A program made the translations under genes and the position numbers. A stretch of DNA of 47,584 bases. Source: Meiothermus granaticius NBRC 107808 (lineage in GTDB: Bacteria; Deinococcota; Deinococci; Deinococcales; Thermaceae). Shown one piece after another: positions 24,489 to 32,759 of the stretch. The notes below the pieces were generated by a model, which worked only from the letters and a program-made list of their open reading frames with translations, was not told where the DNA came from and ran no database searches. The stretch covers positions 1 through 47,584 of the forward strand of contig NZ_QWLB01000029.1 of NCBI RefSeq assembly GCF_003574355.1, written 5' to 3'. Position 1 is the first letter of the stretch, and every line of letters starts with the position of its first letter.

Positions 24489-25886
24489 TCACCTCACTGG
24501 AGTACCGCTATCGCCGAGCGGTTGGGTGGCTTCGCTGGGGGGGATGGCGTAGAAGCGGTAGAGATCGAGCACCCGCTGGGTGCGATTCAGGTCGGCTTGC
24601 ACCAGGGCTGAGCGGGCTTGGGCCAGGGATAGCTCGGCTTGTAGGGTGGCCAGGGGGCTGGTAAGCCCCAGGCGCTCGCGCTCCCGGGCTTCCTCGAGGG
24701 TTTTCTGGGCCTCTACGACGCTCTGTTGGGCATTGACCAGGGTGGCCTCGGCACTTTGCAAGGCTGAACCGAGGGAGTCCCCTTGCAGCTTGGCGCTGCG
24801 CTGGGCCGCATCCAAGGCCTGGTTGGCCGCATCCACCTGTTTTTGTGCCGCCTCGAGGGCGTCTAAAAGCCCCAAGCTGAGGTTGAGCGAGAGGCCAATG
24901 GTGAGGGTGCCATTGATGCGGTCCTGCGGGGGGGTGCGGGAGGTCGGCACTTGCGAGTTGTAGCTGAGGAGGGGTTGCAGGGTGCGCGAGTTGATCGAAA
25001 CCCCTAGCGAGTCGGTTTCGTTGGTGTAGCGGGTATAGCTGCCTTGAAGCACTGGTAGCACGCTGCGCACGGCCTGGTCGTAGTTGAGCCGAGCCTGGGC
25101 CAGACTCAGCTCGGCCTGACGCACCGCCGGGGGAAGACCGGGCGGGGGAGCCGCCAGTTTGGGGGGTTGCGCGCCTGAGTTGCCGATCAGATCGCTCAAG
25201 GCATTCTGGGCCAGCGATAGATTACGCTCGGCATCGGAGACCTGAAGGGTGGCCTGGCGCAGGTTGGCCTCGGCCTGACGCACTTCGCCGGGATTGGCCG
25301 CGCCCCGAGCGTCCCGCAGCTTGGTGGCCTCGAGGTTGGCTTGCGCCAGCCGCAGCCCAACCTTGGCCGCCTCGAGCCCACTGCCGGCCAGCTGCACCCG
25401 GTAAAAGGCTTCAATGGCCTGGGCCTCGAGCTGGGTTTTGGCTTGCCGGTAGCCCAGTCGGGCTTGCTCCACCCCCAGGGCCGCCGAGTTCACCTGGTTG
25501 GCCACATCGCCAAAGGGAAAAGGGGTGAGGGCCAGGCCCAGCGAGACGCTGCGCCCGCTATCGGGGAGGGCAGCGCACTCGGGGTTGATGGGATTAGGAC
25601 AGACTGGGGCTCCGGGAGGGGGAGAGTTCTGGAATAAGGACACCCCTCCTTGGGCCTGAAGGCTCACGGGGCTCTGCAGGGCCCGGAGCTGAGCCTGGGC
25701 CGCCTCGAGCGAATAGCGGGCTTGAAGCAGGTTGGGATTGTTTTCCAGGGGGGCGAAGAAGCCACTCCCGGATTGGGCCCAGGAAACCCCCGCCAGGGCA
25801 AGGCCCAAGCCGGCCAAGGCCCCGCGTAAGCCAAGGCTCCAGCCAGGCGGAGCCCACCTTTGAGGTGAAGCGGCCTTGGGCCTCAT
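24489..25886 (-). CDS. TolC-like outer-membrane channel protein 2
   Basis: 465 aa from ATG 25886, whose first bases overlap the MarR stop (ATGA). The frame is open further upstream, but that part is antisense to MarR. The signal peptide ends near VSWAQ. Helical repeats follow (PNLLQARYSLEAAQAQLRAL; then LGVEQARLGYRQAKTQLEAQ), with a beta-strand segment rich in Pro and Gly after about residue 60 that fits the outer-membrane barrel. First structural gene of the efflux operon. Confidence 0.9.
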   Translation of the reverse strand: MRPKAASPQRWAPPGWSLGLRGALAGLGLALAGVSWAQSGSGFFAPLENNPNLLQARYSLEAAQAQLRALQSPVSLQAQGGVSLFQNSPPPGAPVCPNPINPECAALPDSGRSVSLGLALTPFPFGDVANQVNSAALGVEQARLGYRQAKTQLEAQAIEAFYRVQLAGSGLEAAKVGLRLAQANLEATKLRDARGAANPGEVRQAEANLRQATLQVSDAERNLSLAQNALSDLIGNSGAQPPKLAAPPPGLPPAVRQAELSLAQARLNYDQAVRSVLPVLQGSYTRYTNETDSLGVSINSRTLQPLLSYNSQVPTSRTPPQDRINGTLTIGLSLNLSLGLLDALEAAQKQVDAANQALDAAQRSAKLQGDSLGSALQSAEATLVNAQQSVVEAQKTLEEARERERLGLTSPLATLQAELSLAQARSALVQADLNRTQRVLDLYRFYAIPPSEATQPLGDSGTPVR

Positions 25887-26320
25887 GGGCGTACCCCGCT
25901 GGCCTGAACCATTTTGCGCAAAAGTCGGATCAAGGTCTGCACCTCCGGTGGGGATAGCTTTTGGTAGCGCGGAGCCGAGGCGGCCCGCCACTGGCTTTGC
26001 ATCTGGGCATGAAAGGCCTTGCCGCTCTCGGTGAGCTCGAGCCGTACCCGGCGGCGGTCTTCGGGGTCGGGGTGGCGCGAGATCCAGCCCCGTTCCTCGA
26101 GGCCAGCCAGAATTTGCGAAAGCACCGGCGGTGAGGTTCCCATGGCCTCGGCCAGACCAGAAGGTTGGGTGTACCCATCGGCCAGCAGCATCATTCCATA
26201 GGCCTGCATCGGGGTGACCCCCAGGTTCTCGGTGGCCTTCTGGGCATCCCGCCGTAGATGGTGGGCTAGGTCCAGGGCCACTGCGCTCAGTTCGTCATAG
26301 AGGGACTCGGTTTCTTTCAC
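25883..26320 (-). CDS. MarR-family repressor of the efflux operon
   Basis: 145 aa, GTG start. Winged helix: LADGYTQPSGLAEAMGTSPP, then VLSQILAGLEERGWI, and a wing with HPDPEDRRRVRLELTESG, the standard MarR signature. It heads a six-gene operon for RND efflux and most likely represses it until a small hydrophobic ligand binds. Several inverted and direct repeats cover its promoter region (26324-26383). It overlaps the next gene by 4 nt. Confidence 0.93.
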   Translation of the reverse strand: MKETESLYDELSAVALDLAHHLRRDAQKATENLGVTPMQAYGMMLLADGYTQPSGLAEAMGTSPPVLSQILAGLEERGWISRHPDPEDRRRVRLELTESGKAFHAQMQSQWRAASAPRYQKLSPPEVQTLIRLLRKMVQASGVRP

Positions 26321-26323
26321 CGC

Positions 26324-26383
26324 ACTAAATAGTTCACCTAACCAATAGGTTACGAATAGGTTCCTTCATACATTCTTTAAGAA
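26324..26383 (-). promoter_or_regulatory. Promoter/operator region of the MarR-efflux operon
   Basis: An AT-richer patch just upstream of GTG 26320. It holds ACTAAATAGT (26324-26333), the palindrome TAACC-N4-GGTTA (26339-26352), two direct copies of AATAGGTT with 11-bp period (26344-26351 and 26355-26362), and TTCTTTAAGAA (26373-26383). A possible -10 (CTATTT on the minus strand) lies 6 nt before the GTG. The palindrome is the best MarR operator candidate. Confidence 0.55.
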
Positions 26384-26515
26384 CGGGGTGCTTTGGGTTT
26401 TCACAGGAGGCCCGGTAGGCCGAACAGTCCAACCCCCCCAGGTCGCCGAGACTCGGTTTGGTCCCTTCCCCACGCCAAGGATTAGCGCCTCAGCGTCAGG
26501 GGAAGGTCAAAGTGC

Positions 26516-26521
26516 TATCCT
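26516..26521 (+). promoter_or_regulatory. -10 box of the zinc-finger protein gene
   Basis: TATCCT, 9 nt before ATG 26531. The rest of the 26384-26515 interval shows no gene or clear structure to me. Confidence 0.4.
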
Positions 26522-26530
26522 AGGACGAAG

Positions 26531-26896
26531 ATGAGGGAAAAAACCTTCGAAGAACGGGAGTTGATCCTCGAGATGTTCCCCGGCACTTCCCCGGAGCTGT
26601 TGCCTCCGGGGGAAGTGCTCTATTACCGGGACAGCGTGGGGCGGGTGCATATCCAAGAAGACCCGCTCCACTTGATTTTGGAACCCTTGGAAAGTACGCC
26701 CAGCACTGCTCCGGTGATCTGCGAGGCCTGCCTGCGCCACCTGCGGCGCTCAGCGGCGCAGTTTTTTCGCTTCGGGGTTGGGGAGGATGAGCGCCACTAT
26801 CGCTATGTGGTGTTGTGCCGCTCGACCGAAAGCTGCACCGGGGCCGCGCGGCCGGAGCGTTTGAGGGAAATCCTGCTGAGGGGTATACTGCCTTAG
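26531..26896 (+). CDS. Small Cys4 protein, FBP/FusB zinc-finger-like
   Basis: 121 aa. Four cysteines at 64, 67, 96 and 102 (VICEAC, then VVLCRSTESC) form a C-x2-C...C-x5-C pattern. The C-terminal treble-clef zinc finger of FBP/FusB-type proteins, which bind elongation factor G, has a similar arrangement. The N-terminal half is acidic and unrecognised. The match is by pattern only, so a ribosome- or EF-G-related role is a hypothesis. An intrinsic terminator follows at 26926-26950. Confidence 0.7.
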   Translation: MREKTFEERELILEMFPGTSPELLPPGEVLYYRDSVGRVHIQEDPLHLILEPLESTPSTAPVICEACLRHLRRSAAQFFRFGVGEDERHYRYVVLCRSTESCTGAARPERLREILLRGILP

Positions 26897-26925
26897 CGTA
26901 GGGCGCAACAGCTCTTCCCCATAGA

Positions 26926-26950
26926 GCACGGCGAAAGCCGCGCTTTCTTT
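26926..26950 (+). terminator. Intrinsic terminator after the zinc-finger gene
   Basis: Stem GCACGGC / GCCGCGC (one A-C mismatch) closed by a GAAA tetraloop, followed by TTTCTTT. Confidence 0.6.
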
Positions 26951-27006
26951 AAAGCCCCACCGATCTCATGCGAAACTCAGACAAAAAGCGCAGCATCATG
27001 GACGAT

Positions 27007-27012
27007 TATCCT
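27007..27012 (+). promoter_or_regulatory. -10 box of gfh1
   Basis: TATCCT, 11 nt before GTG 27024. The short interval also holds AGGGAGG, so this mRNA may have a very short leader with an SD. Confidence 0.4.
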
Positions 27013-27023
27013 AGGGAGGCGAT

Positions 27024-27497
27024 GTGGCACGCGAAGTCAAGCTGACAAAGTCCGGATACGAGCGTTTGGTGGCCGAGCTCGAGCAGGAGCGGGCCCGCTT
27101 GCAAGATGCCACCCGTATTCTGCAGGAGCTGATGGAGTCCTCCGATGATTACGACGACAGCGGCCTGGAGGACGCCAAGCGGGAAAAGGCCCGCATCGAG
27201 AGCCGCATAGACTCCCTCACCGATACCCTTTCGCGGGCCGAGATCATCGAGGAGGAGAAGGGCGGTTCCAACGTGATCTCCTTGGGGACCATAGTGAGCC
27301 TCAAGGCCAAGGAGGGGGATCACCTTGAGGTTCAGGTGGTCGCCCCGGCGGAGGCCAGCGTTCTCGAGCGCCCCATGAAGATCTCAGATGAATCCCCCAT
27401 GGGCCGGGCCCTCTTGGGGCAAAAGGTGGGGGCCAAGGTGATGCTCGATACCCCCAAAGGCCGGCGGGAGTTCAAGGTGGAGGCGGTCAAGCACTAA
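27024..27497 (+). CDS. gfh1: Gfh1, anti-Gre transcription factor
   Basis: 157 aa, GTG start with SD AGGGAGG (27013-27019); an ATG two bases earlier is out of frame. Gfh1 enters the RNA polymerase secondary channel and inhibits catalysis instead of stimulating RNA cleavage. The coiled coil spans residues of about 1-75; its tip is ESSDDYDDSGL with four Asp (41, 42, 44, 45), the known Gfh1 signature, where GreA has Asp and Glu. The C-terminal FKBP-like domain has ISDESPMGRALLGQKVG. The paralogue greA is at 30012-30494. A terminator-like hairpin separates it from lysS. Confidence 0.92.
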   Translation: MAREVKLTKSGYERLVAELEQERARLQDATRILQELMESSDDYDDSGLEDAKREKARIESRIDSLTDTLSRAEIIEEEKGGSNVISLGTIVSLKAKEGDHLEVQVVAPAEASVLERPMKISDESPMGRALLGQKVGAKVMLDTPKGRREFKVEAVKH

Positions 27498-27521
27498 GCG
27501 CCTGGGGTACACCCTTGCAGG

Positions 27522-27558
27522 CCAAAGGCGGATACGATAGCCTTTGGCACTTTTCTTT
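27522..27558 (+). terminator. Terminator-like hairpin between gfh1 and lysS
   Basis: Stem CCAAAGGC / GCCTTTGG (8 bp) with a 10-nt loop, then CACTTTTCTTT. The loop contains TACGAT, a possible -10 for lysS, whose SD (GGAGG, 27559-27563) follows at once. Confidence 0.55.
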
Positions 27559-27566
27559 GGAGGCTT

Positions 27567-29069
27567 ATGGTTGAACCCAACGAACAGACCAAACAGCGCT
27601 TGGCCAACCTCGAGGCTCTGGTCGAAGCCGGCTTTGAGCCCTTTCCCTATCGCTACCCTAAAACCCACGATGCCGCCCAGATTCTGGCCGCCCATCCGGG
27701 TGCGGAGCCGGGGCAAGAGTGGCCTGAGGAGAAGGTATGGGTGGCCGGGCGTTTGATGACCTTCCGGCACATGGGCAAGGCCAGCTTTGCTCACCTGCAA
27801 GACGCTTCAGGCCGGATCCAACTGTACCTAGCCCGCGACACCACCGAGCACTACGACCTGATTAAGCGCTTGGACGTAGGCGATATCGTGGGGGCAGAGG
27901 GAACGGTTTTCACCACCCGCACCGGAGAGGTCACGGTCAAGGTGCAGCGCTTTACCCCGCTGGTCAAGGCCCTTCACCCCCTGCCCGACAAGTGGCACGG
28001 CATTAAGGACGTGGAGACCCGTTACCGCCAGCGCTACCTTGACTTAATCCAAAACCCCGAGGTGCGGGAGGTCTTTCGGACCCGCAGCCGCATCGTTCGC
28101 TATATCCGCGACTACTTCGATGCCCGGGGCTTTTTGGAGGTGGAGGGTCCGACCTTGCAGGCGGTGGCCGGGGGGACTGAGGCCAAGCCCTTCACCACCT
28201 ACCACGAGGCCCTGGGTCATGAGTTTTACCTGCGCATTGCCCTCGAGCTGCACCTCAAGCGGTTGTTGGTGGGGGGGTTTGAGAAGGTTTTTGAGATTGG
28301 CCGCAACTACCGCAACGAGGGCATCAGCATCAAGCACAACCCCGAGTTCACCATGCTCGAGGCGTACTGGGCCTACGCCGATTACACCGATATGATGGCC
28401 CTGATTGAAGACCTGCTGGCCGGGATGGTCCAGACCCTCCATGGCCGCACCACCATCCCCTACGGGGAGCACACCCTGAGCTTTGCCAAGCCCTTCAAGC
28501 GGCTAGACTTTACCGCTGCGCTCAAGGAGCGGGCGGGGCTCGATTTTGACCCCACGGACCTGGAGCGACTGCGGATTTGGAGCGATGCCAGACACCCCGA
28601 GCTTCGCTCCGTGCCCAGCTATAAGCTGCTGGACAAGCTTTTTGGGGAGTACGTCGAGCCCACCCTGATCCACCCCACCTTCGTGACCGATGTGCCTCTG
28701 GCCATCAGCCCCCTGGTGAAGCGCCACCGTGACCCCTCTCGCCCGGCCCTCACCGAGCGGGCAGATCTGTTCGTGGGGGGGGTGGAGCTTTCCCCCATCT
28801 ACTCCGAGCTTAACGATGCCCTCGAGCAGCGGGCCCGGTTTGAGGAGCAGGCCCGGCGCCGGGCCTCGGGAGATGCCGAGGAACCCGAGGTGGACGAAGA
28901 TTTCCTGCTGGCCCTGGAGTATGGCATGCCGCCCGCGGCTGGCATGGGGCTGGGGATTGACCGCCTGACCATGTTCCTGACCAACCAGCACAGCATCCGT
29001 GACGTGATCCTGTTTCCCCTGCTCAAGCCCCGCCGCGAAGAAGCAGAGGCGGCGGATGCCTCCGAGTGA
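27567..29069 (+). CDS. lysS: Lysyl-tRNA synthetase, class II
   Basis: 500 aa. It charges tRNA-Lys in the cytoplasm. The N-terminal OB-fold anticodon-binding domain is at about 60-150 ([20 protein letters not shown]). Class II core: motif 2 is [20 protein letters not shown] with [11 protein letters not shown] after it, and motif 3 is [15 protein letters not shown] followed by [12 protein letters not shown]. Start ATG 27567 has SD GGAGG 3 nt upstream. A short unusual stretch near residue 440 ([18 protein letters not shown]) is normal for this branch of LysS. Confidence 0.96.
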   Translation: MVEPNEQTKQRLANLEALVEAGFEPFPYRYPKTHDAAQILAAHPGAEPGQEWPEEKVWVAGRLMTFRHMGKASFAHLQDASGRIQLYLARDTTEHYDLIKRLDVGDIVGAEGTVFTTRTGEVTVKVQRFTPLVKALHPLPDKWHGIKDVETRYRQRYLDLIQNPEVREVFRTRSRIVRYIRDYFDARGFLEVEGPTLQAVAGGTEAKPFTTYHEALGHEFYLRIALELHLKRLLVGGFEKVFEIGRNYRNEGISIKHNPEFTMLEAYWAYADYTDMMALIEDLLAGMVQTLHGRTTIPYGEHTLSFAKPFKRLDFTAALKERAGLDFDPTDLERLRIWSDARHPELRSVPSYKLLDKLFGEYVEPTLIHPTFVTDVPLAISPLVKRHRDPSRPALTERADLFVGGVELSPIYSELNDALEQRARFEEQARRRASGDAEEPEVDEDFLLALEYGMPPAAGMGLGIDRLTMFLTNQHSIRDVILFPLLKPRREEAEAADASE

Positions 29070-29081
29070 CCGAAAGGCCCC

Positions 29082-29087
29082 TATACT
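29082..29087 (+). promoter_or_regulatory. -10 box of the CDF transporter gene
   Basis: TATACT, 6 nt before ATG 29094; leaderless transcript expected. Confidence 0.5.
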
Positions 29088-29093
29088 GACCCC

Positions 29094-30005
29094 ATGAAGC
29101 TGACGCCCATCCGAGCCATCAGCTTGAGCGTGCTGGTTGCGCTGGTGGTTTTCGGTTTGAAATTTCTGGCGTACCGCTTGACGGGCTCGGTGGCGCTCTA
29201 CTCTGATGCACTCGAGTCGGTGATCAACGTGGCGGCGGCTCTGGCCGCGTTTGCCGCGATCCGGGTCTCGGGGCGTCCACCGGACGCGAATCACCCCTAT
29301 GGCCACAGCAAGGCGGAGTACTTCTCGGCGGTGCTCGAGGGGGTTCTGATTGTTCTGGCCGCGATCGCTATCCTCAACGAGGCCGGGCATAAACTGACCC
29401 AGCCCGCGGTACCTGGGCAGCTAGGGGTGGGGGTTCTGATCTCCTTGGCGGCCACGGGCCTCAATGCCGCCCTGGGGGTTTTGCTGCTGAGAAATGGGCA
29501 TCAGCAGCGCTCTCCTGCCCTTATCGCCGATGGTCACCACGTCTTCGCTGATGTGTACACCTCGCTCGGGGTTTTGCTGGGCATTGGGTTGGCCTGGTTG
29601 ACCGGATGGTGGATTTTAGACCCTCTGCTGGCGTTCTTGGTCGCTCTCAACATCCTCTGGGTGGGTTGGCGGCTGACCCGTGACTCGGTGGGCGGGCTGA
29701 TGGACGAGGGTGTTTCCAAGAAGGAACTGAAGGCGATCGAGGACATTCTCGCCTCGACCTTGAAGCGCCTCGCCACCGATAAGGTGCTGGAAATTCACGA
29801 TCTGCGTACCCGCCGGGCCGGGCCGAACACCTTTGTGGAGTTTCACCTGGTGGTGCCGGGGAGCATGCCGGTAGAGGATGCGCACCGGATTTGCGATCAG
29901 CTCGAGGAGGCGTTGCAGGCCCAGGTCGAGGGCTTACAGATCGTGATTCACGTTGAACCCGAGTGGAAGGCTAAGCACAAGGGGTTTGTGGTTCGCCTGC
30001 CTTAG
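29094..30005 (+). CDS. Cation diffusion facilitator (zinc/cadmium-type exporter)
   Basis: 303 aa. About six membrane helices then a cytoplasmic metal-sensing domain. TM2 has YSDALESVINV, and TM5 has the metal-site pattern DGHHVFADVYTS (HxxxD). TM2 shows Tyr-x-x-x-Asp-type spacing rather than His-x-x-x-Asp, which often affects metal choice. C-terminal domain: EIHDLRTRRAGPNTFVEFHL and IVIHVEPE, as in Thermus CzrB. It should export zinc, and perhaps cadmium, iron or manganese, in exchange for protons. The gene converges with greA, 6 bp apart. Confidence 0.93.
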   Translation: MKLTPIRAISLSVLVALVVFGLKFLAYRLTGSVALYSDALESVINVAAALAAFAAIRVSGRPPDANHPYGHSKAEYFSAVLEGVLIVLAAIAILNEAGHKLTQPAVPGQLGVGVLISLAATGLNAALGVLLLRNGHQQRSPALIADGHHVFADVYTSLGVLLGIGLAWLTGWWILDPLLAFLVALNILWVGWRLTRDSVGGLMDEGVSKKELKAIEDILASTLKRLATDKVLEIHDLRTRRAGPNTFVEFHLVVPGSMPVEDAHRICDQLEEALQAQVEGLQIVIHVEPEWKAKHKGFVVRLP

Positions 30006-30011
30006 GCCTGA

Positions 30012-30494
30012 CTATCCTGCGTAGCTCAGCTCGATCACCACATAGGTCTGGTTGCCCTTGGGGCCTTTGACCTCGACCTCATCGCCGATCTTTTTGCCCA
30101 TCAGGGCTGCGCCCAGGGGGGACTCATTGGAGATCTTTCCGCTGAACACATCGGACTCGTGGCTGCCCACCATGGTCAGGCTCATACGGGTGCCGTTGCT
30201 GGTCTCGAGCCCTACCGTTACCCCGATGCTGACCTCGGTGGGGGTGCCCTGGCCTGACTCCACGATCACCACCCGGCTGAGGATGTCCTCGAGCTCAGCG
30301 ATGCGGCTGTTGTTCTGCCACATGGCCCGTCGTGCTTCGTCATACCCGGCGTTTTCACGCAGATCCCCTTCGGCGATGGCCCGACCCATCTCATCTGCGA
30401 TCTGCTGCATTTTTTCGGTTTTGAGATACCCCAGTTCTTGCTCGAGCCGGGCTTTGCCTTCAGCCGTCAGATAGACGGGTTTTTTGTCTGCCAT
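30012..30494 (-). CDS. greA: Transcription elongation factor GreA
   Basis: 160 aa. It stimulates the RNA-cleavage activity of backtracked RNA polymerase through the secondary channel. The coiled-coil tip has GDLRENAGYDEAR with Asp44 and Glu47, the pair that positions the second Mg ion. The C-terminal domain has KISNESPLGAALMGKKIGDEV. Start ATG 30494 has SD GGAGGA. A TATACT box lies at 30526-30531, giving a leader of about 25 nt. Its antagonist gfh1 is 2.5 kb away on the other strand. Confidence 0.96.
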   Translation of the reverse strand: MADKKPVYLTAEGKARLEQELGYLKTEKMQQIADEMGRAIAEGDLRENAGYDEARRAMWQNNSRIAELEDILSRVVIVESGQGTPTEVSIGVTVGLETSNGTRMSLTMVGSHESDVFSGKISNESPLGAALMGKKIGDEVEVKGPKGNQTYVVIELSYAG

Positions 30495-30525
30495 GCGTCC
30501 TCCAGAGGTATTAAACCCTGGGTTC

Positions 30526-30531
30526 AGTATA
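30526..30531 (-). promoter_or_regulatory. -10 box of greA
   Basis: TATACT on the minus strand, 31 nt before ATG 30494. Unlike most genes here greA has both a leader and an SD. Confidence 0.45.
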
Positions 30532-30556
30532 AGGGCCTAAATAAAATTGGGCTCCA

Positions 30557-32650
30557 TCAGGCCGGGCCGGCCTCCTGGGGCCCCCGTCGCCCCCGCTGGG
30601 CCGTTTGTCCCAACAGGGTAAACCATAGGATCAAATGCAATAGCAGGACCGCCGCAGCCAGCCAGACCCCCCCAGGATTGCCACTGCGCCATAGCCAAAT
30701 CCCGGCGGCGAAGGCCAGCAGCAAGATAACCCCCCAGCCCTGGCCAAACCATGGACTGCCCGGCACGAAAAGCTGTACCCCCCGCTGCCAGGCCAGTTTG
30801 CGGATCGCGCCGCTGGGGCGCGGCAAGAAGAAACACAACACGTGGTACAAGGCCAGGATCAAGACCAGGGCCGCGACCACCCAAGCCAAGGTCGGGTTGG
30901 ACCACAGGGGGAGCTCCCGCCAGGTAGCGGGGAAATCGGTTTTCAGGCTTTGCAGGTTGGACCAGGCTATGGACACCGCAATGATCCTGGGGGTGGGCAC
31001 GCCCTCTCGTGGAACCCCGGCCCCACGGTACACCGCGCTCCACAAGTCCCCGCCCACCCCGATCGCCTCCCGGGCTGCCCCTGAGTCTGGGGCTTGCCGG
31101 AAGGCCGCAGCGATTGCGCTGGGGGTGCCGCGCCCCAGCAGTACGTAGGTCCAGGGGGGGGCCGCAGCGTAGAGCCGTTTGGACTCCTCGGGGCTGTCCT
31201 TGGCCAGGGCATAGGCCAGCAGACCCTGCACCGGGCCAGTGTTGGGCAGGCCGCGGAGGGTTTGTTGGGCAGCCAACGAACGCAGGGTGCCCCGGGTTAG
31301 GCTATCCTGAGCCGCCAAGCCCTCGGAGCGCAGGGCGAAGCTCCAGGCCAAGAACGCCAGCACCGTGAGGAGAAACAACACCAGCAGCAACAGCCGCTCT
31401 CCGAAGCTGGTATAGGCCAGGGTGCTGTAGCGCAAGCGCAGGAGCGGATGGCGGAACCAACCCAATAGCCAGCCCCCGGCAGGGCGCACCCCCTCGAGCT
31501 GCGCTGGGAGGTAGATCGGGGTCAGGTAGATGAGCATCAGAACATATAGCCCCAGCAAAACCCAGGCCAGGGCCCCAATCTGGCTCGAGCCGATGGGGTT
31601 TTGCCAGCCCGAAAGCTTGCGCAGCCCCTCCCGGTAACGCTCGGCCAGGTCGGGGCGGCCCTGGGCCTCGAGCCAACCGATCTGCTCCCAAAACACGGCC
31701 CGCGCCCCAGGAACCTGAGGCATGTACTTCAGGAAAAACTCTGACCAGGTCAGCGAAGGATCCAGGCCCTGACTATGGGCGCGGCTCACCTGGTTTAGCC
31801 ATGGGCCCAACCACAGCATCACCCCATTCCCCCAAGCCAACTCGGGGCGGTGTCCCCGCCGCAGTAGATCTTGCCCTACCGCTTCCAAATCGGCAGCGCT
31901 GAGGGTGGCGGGGCTACGGGTGAAGTAATACCAGTAGGGCCGCTGCTGCACCGGGAGTAGGTCGGTTTTCCCGGCGGCAGCGAGGGTGTCGAAAAAGTTT
32001 TGGATGACCTTCAGGCTTTCCCACCGGCCCTCGTAGGGGCGTCCGCTGAGGGCCGTGAGCGGGAGGCGCCGCCCATCTTCCAGGAGTACTGTGGGCTCAG
32101 GGTCGGCCTCGAGCGAGCGTACCTCAGCCGGGGGATAGTACTCGGCCACCAGGGCTGGGCGGCTCAGATCCACTTCAAGCACCAAGGGGCCCTGGGCCAG
32201 ATAGGCCTGGGTTCCCACCACCCGCGGCCCCATCCAGGTGCCGCTCAATGGCAGCTTCCAATCCCCCACGCTGAGTCCCTCGGGGGTGAGCTGCGGCGTG
32301 GGTAGGGCCGGGCTTTGCGGGGATTGGGCGGGGCCGGTGGGCGGGGCCCCTTGAGCTGCGGCTTGTACCTGGGTTTGGGCCTCGACCCGGCCCTGGGGGA
32401 GGGCCACGCTGAAGCGATAGCTGCCCGCTTTGGTGGGCGTGAAGTGGGCGACAAAGCTCCCGCCCTCCGCGTTTACCTCGAGCTGCCCGCTGTCGGCCCC
32501 GCTGATGGTGAGGGTGTGGTTGCCGGCGGGGAAACCGCTCCCCTGAACCTTCAGATCCTCACCCACCCGGCTTTGAGAAGGTACGCTGAGGCTCTGGCCC
32601 AAAGCCCATCCAAGCAGCAGCGCACCACCGAGAACTCGAACCGGAGACAT
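30557..32650 (-). CDS. Large multi-pass membrane protein of unknown function
   Basis: 697 aa from ATG 32650; the frame opens earlier, but TACAAT ends 6 nt before this ATG. Signal peptide (LGGALLLGWALGQS), then an Ig-like beta domain at about 22-95 (VGEDLKVQGSGFPAG). A Pro-rich linker (100-122) leads to a soluble domain with many Trp and Tyr. Membrane segments fall at about 357-382, 418-439, 587-609, 639-654 and 662-681. I recognise no family. The layout, an extracytoplasmic N-terminal half with a membrane-embedded C-terminal half, suggests an envelope role. It is alone, divergent from the DapA-family gene. Confidence 0.75.
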   Translation of the reverse strand: MSPVRVLGGALLLGWALGQSLSVPSQSRVGEDLKVQGSGFPAGNHTLTISGADSGQLEVNAEGGSFVAHFTPTKAGSYRFSVALPQGRVEAQTQVQAAAQGAPPTGPAQSPQSPALPTPQLTPEGLSVGDWKLPLSGTWMGPRVVGTQAYLAQGPLVLEVDLSRPALVAEYYPPAEVRSLEADPEPTVLLEDGRRLPLTALSGRPYEGRWESLKVIQNFFDTLAAAGKTDLLPVQQRPYWYYFTRSPATLSAADLEAVGQDLLRRGHRPELAWGNGVMLWLGPWLNQVSRAHSQGLDPSLTWSEFFLKYMPQVPGARAVFWEQIGWLEAQGRPDLAERYREGLRKLSGWQNPIGSSQIGALAWVLLGLYVLMLIYLTPIYLPAQLEGVRPAGGWLLGWFRHPLLRLRYSTLAYTSFGERLLLLVLFLLTVLAFLAWSFALRSEGLAAQDSLTRGTLRSLAAQQTLRGLPNTGPVQGLLAYALAKDSPEESKRLYAAAPPWTYVLLGRGTPSAIAAAFRQAPDSGAAREAIGVGGDLWSAVYRGAGVPREGVPTPRIIAVSIAWSNLQSLKTDFPATWRELPLWSNPTLAWVVAALVLILALYHVLCFFLPRPSGAIRKLAWQRGVQLFVPGSPWFGQGWGVILLLAFAAGIWLWRSGNPGGVWLAAAVLLLHLILWFTLLGQTAQRGRRGPQEAGPA

Positions 32651-32656
32651 GAGGCC

Positions 32657-32662
32657 ATTGTA
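32657..32662 (-). promoter_or_regulatory. -10 box of the large membrane protein
   Basis: TACAAT on the minus strand, 6 nt before ATG 32650. Confidence 0.5.
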
Positions 32663-32743
32663 TATGGGCAACGCGGAATCTCGCCTCGAGGCCAAGGGGT
32701 TTTGAAGGGAATGCCAACCGCACGCTGCCTTTGGCCGACCTGG

Positions 32744-32749
32744 TATGAT
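32744..32749 (+). promoter_or_regulatory. -10 box of the DapA-family gene
   Basis: TATGAT, 10 nt before ATG 32760. It overlaps an in-frame ATG at 32745, which argues against that earlier start. Confidence 0.45.
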
Positions 32750-32759
32750 CCTTGGCGTC

